The position numbers and the translations under genes are program-made. The notes beneath the pieces were generated by a model that saw only the letters and a program-made list of their open reading frames with translations, had not been told where the DNA came from and did no database searches. Shown in pieces: positions 1 through 11,315 of a stretch of DNA of 64,000 bases (the stretch's first letter is position 1; each line of letters opens with the position of its first letter). Source of the DNA: Anomaloglossus baeobatrachus. Lineage: Eukaryota > Chordata > Amphibia > Anura > Aromobatidae. The stretch is taken from NCBI RefSeq assembly GCF_048569485.1, contig NC_134355.1, positions 562,023,642 to 562,087,641 on the forward strand, given 5' to 3'.

Positions 1-198
1 CCGAGAAGCCATGAGATCCACATCTGGGAGTCCCCAACGCAGAGTAATCTGATGGAACACTTCGTCGTGGAGGGACCATTCCCCTGCCGCTAGCCCTTGC
101 CTGCTGAGAAAGTCTGCGTCCCAGTTGTCTACCCCCGGAATATGGACAGCTGAAATAATGGGAATGTGCATCTCTGCCCAAAGAAGAATCCTGGATAC

Positions 199-1895
199 TT
201 ATTTCATCGCTGCCCTGCTGCGAGTTCCTCCCTGATGGTTGATGTAAGCCACGGCCGTGGCATTGTCTGACTGGATCCGAACAGGGAGGCCCAATAGTAA
301 GGGTTGAAAATTCTGAAGGGCCAAAAATATGGCTCTGATCTCCAGAACATTGATGTACAGGGAGCGCTCGGAAGGTGACCAACGTCCGTGAACAGTGTGG
401 TGGAGAAACATCGCCCCGCAGCCTATCAGGCTGGCATCCGTCGTGACTACTTGCCAGTGGACCGGGCGGAAGGACTTCCCTTGAGATAGGGATGAGGCTT
501 GAGTCCACCAGACGAGGGAGCTGAGCGCAGACCAAGATAGGCGGACTGACCGGTCTAGGGAAGCTGGATTCTTGTCCCAGGAGGATACAGTTGTAGGAGG
601 AGATCCAGTTGTAGAGGGCGCAGATGGAATTGGGCAAAGGACACGGCTTCTATGACCGCCACCATCTTGCCTAACACTCTCATTCCATTCCGAAGGGATG
701 TGTGACGGCGAGAGCGGAGGGATTGGGCGGTCCGGATCAGGGAAGACCTCTTGTCCTCTGGAAGAAAAACCCGGGACTGAGCCGTGTCTATCAGCATACC
801 GAAAAAGGTGATGCGCTGATGAGGAATGAGGGATGACTTGTTGAAGTTGATAAGCCACCCTAGCCTTGACAGCGTGTCTAGGCAAAACTGCACGCTTTCT
901 GAGCAAACTTGAAGAGAGTTCCCTTTGACAAGAAGGTCGTCCAAATAGGGAACGACCAGGATGCCTCTGGGGTGTAAAATGGACATGGCGGCCGCCATGA
1001 CCTTTGTGAAGACCCGAGGCGCAGTGGCCAGCCCAAAGGGGAGGGCCCTGAATTGGAAATGACGGTGTCCTACGGCAAAGCGAAGGAACCGTTGATGAGA
1101 GACACATATGGGAATGTGTAAATAAGCATCTTGAACTTCTATGGAAGCTAGGAATTCTCCAGGTTCCATGGCAGCTAGCACTGCTCTCAATGATTCCATT
1201 CGGAAAGTTCGAATCCGTACGAATGTGTTCAGCCGTTTGAGGTCCAAGATAGGGTGGACAGAGCCATCTTTTTTGGGAATTATAAAAAGGTTTGAATAGA
1301 AACCTTTGCCGCGCTGTTCCAGGGGCACTGGAAAGATAACATTTGCTTTCTGTAAAGAGGCTATGGCCTGAAATAAGGCCTGGCTTTGCGTTTTGGACTT
1401 TGGAAGACGAGAACGCAGAAACCTGTTGGCCGGCAGGGAATGGAAATCGATCTTGTAACCTGAGGTGACGATTTCTCGAACCCAAGCATCATGAGTGTGG
1501 TCTAGCCAAATATCCCGAAAAAGCAGAAACCCCCCTCCAACAGGAGTCGGATCTGAGGGATAACTGGCGTCATGCTGAGGGGGCCTGTACATAGCGAGGT
1601 CCTTTGGGTTTAGGTTGCTTGGAGTGGGAACGCCAAGAAGAGCCCCTTGAGGGACCGGATCCTTGATCTGAGCGTTGGGACGATCCTTGGGCTGATTGTT
1701 TTTGGGGGGCAGGCCAAAAGGACTGCCTGCGCCAAGGAGATTTTTTAAAATTCCTGGATACAGGCCGCTTTTGACGTAGAGTGGTACTTTTACCACCCGT
1801 CGTCTCAGATATGAGTTTGTCCAGGGATTCTCCAAACAGACGCAGGCCATGGAAGGGGAGTGTGGACAGAGATTTCTTGGAGGCACTGTCCGCAT
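199..1895 (-). pseudogene. DIRS-A RT-RNase H region (fossil)
   Basis: Minus-strand frames carry a DIRS-type reverse transcriptase followed by RNase H. Visible motifs are GFYSNLFIIPKKDGS, LPFGLATAPRVF and the catalytic YLDDLLVKG box of the RT. The RNase H part has TTDAS, LEIRAIFLAL and QSDNATAVAYINHQGG. These enzymes would copy the element RNA into DNA. The YLDD box and the NHQGGTRSR tail are typical of vertebrate DIRS1-like elements. The region is a broken fossil and its homolog lies in DIRS-B at about 16660-18300. Confidence 0.85.
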
Positions 1896-3044
1896 TCCAT
1901 ATTGTTAGCCAAAGGACTCTGCGGGCAAAGACAGCATTGGCCGCCGATAGGGCTGACAAACTAGCTGCATCTAGGGAGCCGTGAAGAAAATAATTAGAGG
2001 CTAGAGAGAACAAATCAAGGATCTCAAAAGCCGCCGGGGGAATATTACAAGAGCGAAGCATCCTGCGTAGGTTCTTGCTCCACACACCCATGGCTCTCGT
2101 GACCCATGTTAAGGCAAACAGGGGGCGAAGAGAGGAGCCCGAAGCCTGGAAAATAGATTTGACCGCAGCATCAACTGCGCGGTCGGACGAGTCCTTGAGA
2201 GACGCGTTGTCTGCAACAGACATGACCGTGTGTTTAGCCAGTCTGGATACTGGCGGATCCACAACAGGGGGTACTGACCAGGGCTTAACCATTTCAGAGG
2301 GAAAGGGATAAGCGAATGAAGAGAAGGGTTTTTTATTAAACCTTCTATCAGGGTGATCCCACCGTTTAGATATAATTTGCCGAAAAACCGGATCCTGAGC
2401 AAAGGATTTAGGAGGCTTCTTGGCCCGCTTGATTGCCGACTGAGAAGTCGGGTCAGGAGGCTGATCAGAGATCGACAGAGAGTGATTGACAGCCGAAATT
2501 AGTGTGTCTTCTATAAGCCTAGACTCAGAAAGGACATCTGAATCAGAGTCAGAGTCTTGAGAATCGTGACTACTAAAGGTCACAGAACCTCGGTCAGACT
2601 GACTATCGTCCGAGTCGGATGAGGTGTAGAGGTCGCAATGGCGCCTTTTGGAAACAGCCTTTTTACGTTCTGGGGAAGAGGGACCAGACGAAGCAGGCGG
2701 GCTCTTCTGAGGGAGCTGGGCCGGGGGAAGGCTGTGGGAGCCTGAGGACGGCTGGGATATCTGAGCGACAGGGTCATCTAACCTTTTAGACATTAGAAGA
2801 GCCCATGCAGGCATTACGTCATCAGACGGGGGTGCTGCCTGGCCAGTGGCCGGAGTAGAATCCAAAGACTGCACGGCATCCTGGTCCGGCAACGGGGTCT
2901 GTTGTGACACGGTAGAACGGGCATCGCAGCCCCGGCATAGTGGATAGCTTCGTCCATTAGAAACGAGCATCCACAGGTGGTACAGGTATAGTACAGGTCT
3001 ATAGAGGACGCCTGGGAAGGTTTATCACCCTTGCGGTTACGCAT
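1896..3044 (-). pseudogene. DIRS-A gag-like frame (fossil)
   Basis: The minus-strand gag-like protein starts near 3044 with MRNRKGDKPSQ and soon shows a CxxC zinc-ribbon-like pair (YYTCTTCG). A proline/serine-rich stretch, an acidic serine run (SDSDDSQSD and similar) and a basic KRAKKPPKS patch follow. The main helical part, conserved among all five DIRS copies here, contains VDPPVSRLAKHTV and a FASNYFL-like segment. DIRS gag-like proteins are poorly characterised, so a structural role is inferred from position. The frame overlaps the beginning of the RT region and is a fossil. Confidence 0.7.
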
Positions 3045-3099
3045 GTCAGCAATAGAGTCCTACAGCCCTATAGGGGTAGAGTTATATGAGTGAGGAGCC

Positions 3100-3300
3100 A
3101 CTAGCAGTATTATAAAGTGACTGCTATGTAGAGCCGGTATATACCGTACCAAAATGGCATATACTGTCAAACAGTCGGCATATACCTGCAGGCAGAGCCA
3201 GTATATACTGCTAATAGCTGATATACACCACTAGCCAGCAGGCACACACCGCTAGAGAGACAGCGATATACCACTGAGCAGAGCGGTATATAGTGCTGCA
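3100..3300 (-). repeat. TATA-rich imperfect subrepeats in the DIRS-A leader
   Basis: About 200 bp contain repeated short blocks of the form GGTATATACCG, GGCATATAC and AGTATATAC, each separated by roughly 20-30 bp and many locally palindromic. The same array is present in DIRS-B at about 19890-20060. It lies upstream of the gag-like start in coding sense, so it could be a promoter or leader array, but that is inference only. Confidence 0.6.
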
Positions 3301-3430
3301 GAAGTGCAGAGCCAAGAAGGCGATCTCACCCGAGTCTGCTTCCCACGTGGAAAATGGCGTCCAGTGTCCCTGGCAGCATGGAGGAGAGAGACGGCCTCCG
3401 GAAGCTGATTGGTCTCAGGGCTGGGACTAA

Positions 3431-4022
3431 GGCGGGCTTTGCACACTACGATATCGCAGCTGCGATGTCGGTGGGGTCAAATTGAAAATGACGCACTTCC
3501 GGCATCGCATGCGACATCGTAGTGTGTAAAGGCTCGATGATACGATTAATGAGCACAAAAGCGTCGTAATCGTATCATCGCTGCAGCATCGGCGTAATCC
3601 ATAATTATGCTGACGCGGCAGTCCGATGTTGTTCCTCGCTCCTGTGGCAGCACACATCGCTGTGTGTGAAGCCGCAGGAGCGAGGAACATCTCCTACCGG
3701 CGTCAGTGCGGCTTCCGTAGGATATGCGGAAGGAAGGAGGTGGGCGGGATGTTTACATCCTGCTCATCTCCGCCCCTCCGCTCCTATTGGCCGCCTGCCG
3801 TGTGACGTCGCAGTGACGCCGCACGACCCGCCCCCTTAACAAGGAGGCGGGTTGCCGGCCAGAGCGACGGTCGCAGGACAGGTGAGTCCATGTGAAGCTG
3901 CCGTAGCGATAATGTTCGCTATGGCAGCTATCACAAGGATATCGCTGCTGCGACGGGGGCGGGTACTATCGCGCTCTGCATCGCAGCATCGGCCTGCGAT
4001 GTCGCAGCGTGCAAAGTGCCCC
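3431..4022. mobile_element. Harbinger-type MITE inserted in DIRS-A (TAA target duplication)
   Basis: A 592-bp non-coding element flanked by TAA at 3428-3430 and 4023-4025. Its ends are inverted repeats (GGCGGGCTTTGCACAC at the left, the complement of GTGCAAAGTGCCCC at the right). The matching place in DIRS-B, near 20199-20203, holds a single TAA and no insert, giving an exact empty site. A 3-bp TWA duplication is typical of PIF/Harbinger elements. The interior has further palindromes around 3650-3690. No coding capacity is seen. Confidence 0.88.
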
Positions 4023-4762
4023 TAAGCGTGACGGCCAATCGGAAAGGAGCTGCCCCTGAGTGAGGCAGCGGCTTCCAAAGCAGTGAGAGGGGGCGTTGCT
4101 AGAATGCAGGCCGAAGCCGGGGGCTAAATTAATGATGCTCCCCGGGATCACGGCCTGCATCGGCCCACCGGCGCCTTTCCAGGCGGCAGTTTGGATGCAG
4201 GGGACAGATGACTCGTCGTCTCCCTACCTGCTCCTGGCTCCATCTGAAGACGCGTCAGTGATGGATGCTGGGATCTCAGGGACGCATTTTCGGCTCAAGG
4301 CTGAAGCAGGTCCTCGGCTCTGCTCAGCCCTCTGGAGCTACCTTGGTGTGAGGTGCTTCCAGGGAGCCTGGAGGGGTGCACAGACCCGACCACTTGGGCG
4401 CGAGGGAAGACTGACTGCTTGTGCACGCCAGGTTTCCTCTGCCCGTACACGGGGGGAACGGGGGTGGCAAGGCACCCTGGTATTGCCCCTATCAAAAATA
4501 GAATCAATAAGAAAAAGAAAACAAAATAAAAAAGTAAAAATAAAAACAAAATAAGCTGGCCTGAGGCACCTCTGGTGGAGCTCAGTCCAGACATGTCAGC
4601 CTCCCTGCTGACACTAGAAAAAACTGAGCTAGTTTCCTGCCTAGCTAGGGTATATGCTGTGGGGGGAGGAGCTAACACTTTTGCAAATCTAGTGTCACGC
4701 CTCCCTGGAGACATCATAATACCCACTGTCTGTGTCCCCCAATGAAAAGGTGAGAAAGGAAT

Positions 4763-7664
4763 AGAAAATTTATTTTTCAATCTCAATAAATAACAACACG
4801 TAGGAAAAAGGACATTTCAAGCACAAATTGTGGGAATAAATACAGTCCCGTGGACCACAATAAAAGACTTTGTTATAAATCAGTATAATAGGGCATGAGC
4901 TAAGAATATCCACAAAATATATATATATATGGATTTATAGAGTCAGGCAAGACAAAAGGGGGGTCTCAGAGTATAATGGGACCCTTCAAAAAAGGGGGCT
5001 ACATATATAGTAACTGGTCAGGAGATAATATATTAGCCTATGCAAATATCATAAAAATCACAAAAGATGCTTGCCTGCTCACGGTGGTGGTGCAGGGGAG
5101 CCAGACCAGAGAGAAACCTCCAGTGAATGCCTGGGTCCCGTGGACCACAACCGTAGTGTTGTAAAATCCTACAATGTGGCTTAGTTCATAGAAGGGAGAG
5201 CCCTTAAATTTATACAGATGAATGATAATACCGGACAGGGAAGGTACATGTAAAAAATCCATAAAGCCCTTTCAATGGAGTGGAGGTGGGCAGTGTGTAT
5301 AGACCAATATAAAAATCAGTCAAGAGGTAATGACTTTAGCCCATCACCACAGGGCGAGTGGGGCGCTTACCTAGTCACAGTGGTGGTGCAGGGGAGCCAG
5401 ACTAGCCCAGAGGGGAACCTCTGACGGCCGTTTCGCGGTATACAACCACTTCTTCCGGGAGCAGTGAGTGCCACACTGGAGGGTTAACCTTATACCCGGT
5501 CCAGTGCGACCTATATGAGACTTCAAGCTATGACCATAAGGCTCTTTGTTTGGATATTGGGATAGGGTCTTGTAGATGGGAATACCCCTTTAATTATTTT
5601 ATTAAAAGCTGAAACACTGATGAAACTAGGCCCCTGGAGAAATGTATCTGGAAGTTTGTGGAGCATTTTTAGCCCACAGGTGATTCACAGAACTTTATAA
5701 CACTTAGATCTAAAAACGAAAATTATTTTTTTTCTAGTAACATACAGTTTTCGCACTAAATTTATCATTTTCCCCCTGGTCATTGGAGGAAATGGACTAC
5801 ATTATTTGCTATGCAATCTCTTCTAAATTTGGTGGTACCCCATAATGGGTTCAAAAAGTAATGTTTGGGCACATGGAAAAGCAAATAGTTATTTAATTTT
5901 TGTAATACAAATATAGACATCAAGATTGAACCTTAATAATGAAAATTTTAAGGTTAAGGAAAATTTTAGTTTACCCTCAATGTTTACATTTACACAAGGG
6001 GGAATAGGAGAAAATGGACAGGACAACTTCCAAAGTAAGAATACCACATGTGGGCACACAGCAAGGATTGTATGGGAAAAGTGCTACTTACTAGATTATT
6101 TCAATAGATTGTGGGCACGAGAGGTATCAGAACAGCTGAAACCCCCACAAGTGAGCCCATTTTGGAAACTTCACTGGCTAAATAAATCATTTAGGGGGTG
6201 TAGTGAGTATTTTGAACCCACTGGTGTCTCACATAATTTCATAACATTGGGACTTTGGGAAACATAACAGTTTAGTGGTAAAAATATGACTGGTTTTTAT
6301 TAGGTGCAAATTTTTAATTTACACAAGGTTTAATAGGTGAAAATGGACCCCACAATTTATTGTGCATTTTCTCCCCAAAGTGGTGATATCCCACATGTGT
6401 ATGCAGGCCCTAAAAGTGAGACGAAAATTAGAAATACACCTCTCAATTAATGACAGAGACAGATCAGCTGGAACACAGGCGCAGGAGCGCCCCTGCATAA
6501 ATTTACAAGAACAACGATATGAAAAAGAGCTAAACACGTCGAAACATCCCTTATGTCACCTTTTTTCCTGTACCTTCAGCTATCCGTCACCTGTCTTAAA
6601 ATAAAAACATAATTGCATGAAATGCTTTGAAGAGTGCGGTGATTTTCATACTGAAATACTACTAGACATCCCATATCCCATCTACCAGCACCTACCCCTC
6701 TGGCTGTGTGCACACTAATTACCTCTACAGTTTATAAACCACAGGCAGAAAAAAGTGCCCACCAGCATCGGAAAATCTCCAGAATTTAAGCTACCGGGGG
6801 TAGCTGAGACCCTGGAGATCACAATTCGGGCCATTTTTTCTGGTCCCCGGTGACGTGATCACCAGTACACTAAGGAGAATCGTGATCACGATGCAGAAAA
6901 TGGAAGTGCTGGTAAAAAATGATTTGTCTTCCATCTGGCATGATCAAACATGGCCGTGGCACGTGTAGCGTGCCCGCTGATTTCTGCCTCATCTGACATG
7001 TCAGATGAGGCACAAAAGTCATTTCCAGGTCCAACCAGGTCATCGCCAGGTCCAGCCCGGTCATCCCTGGTCCCCTCAGTCCCGTCGGTACCTCTTGCAG
7101 CATCGATCCCCCGCTACCCCTCCTTCTCATTGTCGTCAAAAGAAATGCGGCTCTCAGCCGTTTCTGCACTCAGTGACACACAGCCAACTGCACTCACACT
7201 GCCATGTAGTGGACCCGGGGAGTGTGGGAGTGTGAGTGCAGTATTCTCAGGTCACTATAGCCAAACTCCTCACATGGAGTTCCTGCACTCCCAGAAAAGG
7301 GATACGTTCACTGAGCGTGCCTCTCATGTTCTGGAATGAGGTGACTGCAGGTCAGTCTGCCCTTGGTTGGACCGGGGCAGTGTGAGTGCATTATTGTAAG
7401 GTCACTGCAGCAGTTAGTGATGTCGGGTATCTGATAGACGCCATGACATCATTAATCTCTTGGCTTGATGCCAGGTGACATTACACAGCTGGTGTCAACC
7501 CATATATTACTCCATTTGCCACCGCACCAGGGCAACGGGATAAGCCGTGGTGAAGCGCCAGGATTGGAGCATCTAATGGATGTGCCACTTCTGAGGCGGC
7601 TGTTGTCTGCTATTTTTAGGCTCAGAAATAACCATGGCTCTTCCCACCCTGAGAATATCAGACC
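4763..7664. repeat. Segmental duplication copy 1: flank to the right of DIRS-A
   Basis: Bases 4763-5258 match 20935-21420, bases 7000-7427 match about 21422-21834, and bases 7428-7664 match 22061-22278 plus 31854-31905. Both copies contain DIRS joined to the same flank at the same base, which independent insertion would not explain. Identity looks about 95-97 percent by eye. Copy 1 has a 1.7-kb block (5259-6999) missing in copy 2. Copy 2 has about 220 bp (21835-22060) missing in copy 1. Similarity stops around 7664. Confidence 0.88.
5259..6999. other. Block present only in duplication copy 1; no gene seen
   Basis: This 1.74-kb block is absent from the second duplication copy. The junctions carry only a few bases of similarity and there are no clear terminal repeats, so a deletion in copy 2 is a little more likely than an insertion here. 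The sequence is AT-rich in the middle (5580-6600) and resembles old interspersed repeat. No long or conserved reading frame, RNA gene or terminal repeat was recognised. Confidence 0.5.
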
Positions 7665-7904
7665 GGGACTGACAGTAGCCGGGACTGGCAGTAGCAAGGC
7701 TAGCTGATGGACCTTCAGCTTAATCTCAAATCTATCAGCCATTTCTCAGCATTTTTCAGCACAGAAAATCGGGTCCCCACTGACTTGTATGAGGTTCGTT
7801 GTTCTGGTCAAGTCCAGTTACCGAACAAAACTTTTCTTTTTCCAAGTACGTCCAAACCCGCTGAATCAGAACATCCATGGGCATGGGTCTACTCATCTGT
7901 ACTC

Positions 7905-8280
7905 ACAAGACAAACCTCATCTGCTACAGAATCTCCTAACACAAACCTCAGTTACTGCAGAATCTCCTAACACAAACCTCAGCTGCTGCAGAATCTCCTA
8001 ACACAAACCTCATCTACTGCAAAATCTCCTAACACAAACCTCAGCTGCTGCAGACTCTCCTAACACAAATCTCAGCTGCTGCAGAATCTCCTAACACAAA
8101 TCTCATCTGCTGCAGAATCTCCTAACACAAATCTCAGCTGCTGCAGAATCTCCTAACACAAATCTCATCTGCTGCAGAATCTCCTAACACAAACCTCAGC
8201 TGCTGCAGAATCTCCTAAGACAAACCTTAGCTACTGCAGAATCTCCTAACACAAACCTTAGCTATTGCCAAACACAACAA
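7905..8280. repeat. 31-bp minisatellite, about 12 copies
   Basis: A tandem array with a 31-bp unit containing CAGCTGCTGCAGAATCTCC and then TAACACAAACCT. About 11 complete units and a partial one are visible. In the middle, units carrying CAGCTGCTG alternate with units carrying CATCTGCTG, suggesting expansion as dimers of about 62 bp. Reading frames through it are accidental. There are no unique spacers, so it is not a CRISPR array. Confidence 0.92.
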
Positions 8281-9369
8281 TACACACTTCAGCTACAACT
8301 TTCTTTTTAAGACTGATGAGGGCATTTATGATCACTGTATTGCGGATAGGGAGCGGAGGTGTGTGGTATAACACACCTTGTAGTCATTACCATACAACAT
8401 AAAAAAATAGATATTAACTCCTTCATGACCTTGGATGTATCTGTACATCACAGACCATGCCTGTCCTTTTAATGCGAGCTAGCGTGGCTGAAGAATCGCT
8501 CTGAACAGAAGAAGCGATTGGACAGTGTCAGCTTCAAATTCCCTAAAAGGACTAGTAAACTCAATAAAAAATGTAAAAAAAAAGTTTAACAAAAATAAAA
8601 AAAACAAAAGTTCAAATCACCCCCCCTTTCGCCCCATTGAAAATAAAACAACATTTCCCATATTTGGTATTGCCTCTTTCAGAAATGGCCGATCTATCAA
8701 ATTATAAAATAAATTAATGTCCATGGTAAAGGGTGTAAGGAAAAAAAATCAAGCAACAGAATTATGTTTTTTTTTGTATAGACTGCAAGATTGCACTGAA
8801 ATGAAATAACAATGGATCAAAACATTGCCTCTTCCCCAAATGGTATAATTAAAAATGTCAACTCAACATGTAAAAAATAAGACATCACTGAGCCCCAGAT
8901 CCGGAAAATGAGAACGTTACGGGTCTCGGAAAATGGCGACAAAAGCGCAAGTTTTTCCTTTGACAGATTTCTGAATTTCTTTTCATCAACTAAATAAAAC
9001 TATACATGTTTGGTATCTCCGAACTTGTAATGACCTGGGGAATCATATTGACCAGCCAGATTTAACATATAGCGAACATCGTAAATAAAAAAAAAAACAA
9101 ACGAAAAAACAATCTTGAAAATGCACTTTTTTGCCAATTTCACCGCACTTGGAATTTTTTTTCCCATTTTCCAGTACAATATGTAGCAGAATGAATAGTG
9201 TCAAACAAAAGTACAACTCGACCCTCAAAAATCAAGCTCACATATGGGCTATATTGGTGAACAATAGTTATGGCTCTTGGAAGAAGGTGAGAAGGTAACG
9301 AAAAATTAAAATCGCTGGATGGTAAATATTCTTGTGATTTACAGCAGACGATAAATTGTGCCATATATA
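8281..9369 (-). repeat. Old interspersed repeat, shared inverted with 32640-33160
   Basis: The stretch around 8420-9140 matches the complement of 32640-33160. Shared landmarks include CAAATCACCCCCC, the A-rich tract, a GGTATTGC box and a GATCTATCAAA box. Both copies are decayed and AT-rich, without an open frame. The family cannot be named from sequence alone. The remaining bases (8281-8419 and 9141-9369) show nothing recognisable. Confidence 0.55.
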
Positions 9370-9756
9370 ACATCTACCCGCAACTAGAATATCTGCTGCA
9401 AAGGTTTCTTATCTATAATGTTGAGCAAACTTGAAATGCGCTTGATTATACTTTTTATTCAGCAATGGAGTCTTGTGTGGTGAGCGTGCATACAGGAGAG
9501 TGTCATGGAGGATGACTGCATTATTTATTGTTTTCTTTGAAAAAATGATCCCTGCTTATTCCAGGTCTTTCTGTAGCTCTCCATAGGTGGTCCTTGGCTC
9601 TTAGACAACTCTTCTGATAATTCTTTTCACTCCTCTGTCTGAAATCTTGCAAGGAGCTGGAACCCTCAGTAGAAATTCTCTGTAACCAATGCTATCAGTA
9701 TGTTTTCCAATAATAAAGTTGCAACGATCTTGATACCACTCACTAGTTTTACCCAT
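9370..9756 (-). pseudogene. Tc1/mariner transposase relic
   Basis: Minus-strand translation from about 9756 gives a Tc1-like N-terminal transposase: MGKTSE at the start, then APCKISDRGVKRIIRRV, which is the second helix-turn-helix and linker typical of Tc1-like proteins. An in-frame stop follows, and the frame continues as EPRTTYGELQKDLE, another stop, then FSKKTINNA and KTPLLNKKYNQAHFKFAQ. These are recognisable Tc1 family landmarks upstream of the DDE catalytic core. The catalytic half is not seen, at least two stops interrupt the frame, and terminal repeats were not identified. It is a short dead fragment of a plain DNA transposon. Confidence 0.75.
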
Positions 9757-10088
9757 CATACATATCATTATGTACTGTATATAAATATATACACATGTAA
9801 AGCTATGGTCAAGTTTGGAGGTCACTCGCAATTATGATGTCATAATGGAATCATGGAATGTTCTGAGTCTATGTAATCTCTGAGCACGGTGACCTCACTG
9901 CCATTTCTTGAGTTGAAGCTTTTGCTGAAATTCACTTTGGTTCTGGAAGAGCGAACTAGTTTGCGTTATACATCTAGTGTTTACTTCCATTGCTTATTTT
10001 TGATCCTTGATCAAGGCGCAATAACACTTGTGCCTCCGGAGAGCTCAGTTCTCCAATATTCCATCAACCAGCTTCAGGTAACTAAGCC

Positions 10089-11315
10089 ATGAGTGGCCGG
10101 GAGCTGCGTCAGCTGATCGCTGACAATGAGACATGGCTATGCCGACCAGAAAATCAAGGTAAGTGAAATATTAATAATCTTTATATACCACTAACATATT
10201 CCACAGCACTTTACATACATTATTATCACTGTCCCCATTGGGGCTCATAATCTAAATGTCCTATCAGTATGTCTTTGGAGTGTGGGAGGAAACCGGAGAA
10301 CCCGAAGGAAACCCATGAAAACACAGGGAGAACATACAAACTCTTTGCAGATGGTGTCCTTGGTGGGATTTGAACTAAGGACCCCAGCGCTGCAAGACTG
10401 CAATGCTAATCACTGAGCCACCCTGCTGTTGGAGGAGATAGACAGGGGAACAATGGGCCACATTTCAGAATAGAGGTTTAATCAGCCTATAGTTAATTCA
10501 GTGTTTTGTAGGCAGAGTTCCCCTCTTCCTAAAAGCCACAGCAGTCGCAGGGACCATCCTATTCCTATATTTGCAATGAATTTAATAAAAATGTGAGTAA
10601 TTATTATAGTGATCATTTATTTATAGGTCAGGCCATAACTGTCCATAGGTTGAGGTCTCATCAAACAGATGAGGGAAGACCTTCTACCAGTGATGGACAT
10701 CAGAGAGACGGCAATGCTGTCACTGAGAGGCGAGGGAGGCGGCCCAGAGATCCTGTGCGGCGTAGGGGGCAGGAAGCGAGCAGGGAAAGAAGCCGCTCTC
10801 CTCTAAGACCAGCCCCTGCAGAGCCCTCCGTATCAACAGGAGAGAGCAGCAGGGATGGCAGCCAACAAGCAAGTGGATCTGCAGGTGAATTTGAATTCCA
10901 AAGGCCAGCTCATATCCCACCCGACCGCAGAGCCAGGATGATTCCAGGTATAAGAAGATATACTGCAGCTCGTACCCATGCAGAACATCTATTCGACATG
11001 ATAATTGGGCCGCAGGGAATGTTTAGGAATACCCCACCACAGCCACAGGGGGAGCCACCTGCACAAAATTTACCTGTGCAGGAGACACAGCGTCCTTGGG
11101 TTAGCGGGAGAGAGCTGCTAATTGCAAGCTTCCCAACCAGAATTATAACCCCACAGGAAGAGGACCAGTTATGTGACATCTGCTTGGCTGAATATGAGAG
11201 TGGAGCGCAGGTCACATCCCTCCCGTGCAACCACAGCTTCCATCACGGTTGCATTTCTACCTGGCTCCGCTCCAACCATCGGTGCCCCGTGTGCCGTGGG
11301 CACTGCTTCGAATGA
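10089..11315 (+). CDS. RING-H2 finger protein, two coding exons (likely E3 ubiquitin ligase)
   Basis: Exon 1 (10089-10158) starts MSGRELRQLIADN and ends at a GTAAGTG donor. Exon 2 begins at 10627 after a TTTATAG acceptor and runs to the stop at 11313-11315. The phases agree, giving 252 residues. The middle is basic, serine/proline-rich and probably disordered (RRGRRPRDPVRRR, RERSRSPLRP). The C-terminus, residues about 206-246, is a complete RING-H2 domain with spacing C-x2-C-x14-C-x-H-x2-H-x2-C-x10-C-x2-C, starting CDICLAEYE. RING-H2 domains of this type usually recruit a ubiquitin-charged E2, so an E3 role is expected. The RING resembles those of RNF6/RLIM/RNF38-like proteins, but orthology is not clear. 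No signal peptide or membrane segment is visible. The intron holds a SINE. Start choice: first ATG in frame with a good donor; further 5' exons are possible. Confidence 0.72.
10165..10440 (-). repeat. tRNA-derived V-SINE-like element in the RING gene intron
   Basis: The complement of this stretch reads as a SINE: a tRNA-like head near 10440 (GGTGGCTCAGTG and a GGATTTGAAC-type B box region in the plus sense near 10377), then the conserved core seen on this strand as GGAGTGTGGGAGGAAACC, and an AT-rich tail toward 10170. The same family is present in the opposite orientation at 12821-13045. Confidence 0.7.

Larger units (their letters stand above)
1..4762 (-). mobile_element. DIRS-A: DIRS1-like tyrosine-recombinase retrotransposon, cut by the window edge
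   Basis: Fossil DIRS1-like element read on the minus strand. In coding order it shows a right inverted terminal repeat (about 4620-4762), a leader, a gag-like frame and an RT-RNase H region. The tyrosine recombinase and left end lie outside the window. Its body from base 1 matches DIRS-B from about 16955 at roughly 97 percent by eye, and both share the same right-hand flank, so the pair arose by segmental duplication. It is broken, with several breaks, and a MITE was inserted into its leader later. DIRS elements are known to integrate as circles through a tyrosine recombinase without an ordinary target-site duplication. The right boundary is placed by comparison with the ICR of DIRS-B and is good to a few bases. 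Confidence 0.88.

Noticed and set aside
5926-6604. Frames of 80-113 codons in the copy-1-only block
   Set aside because: AT-rich, without motifs or splice support; treated as chance.
7905-8280. Possible CRISPR-like array
   Set aside because: Units are contiguous tandem repeats without unique spacers, and the genome is eukaryotic.
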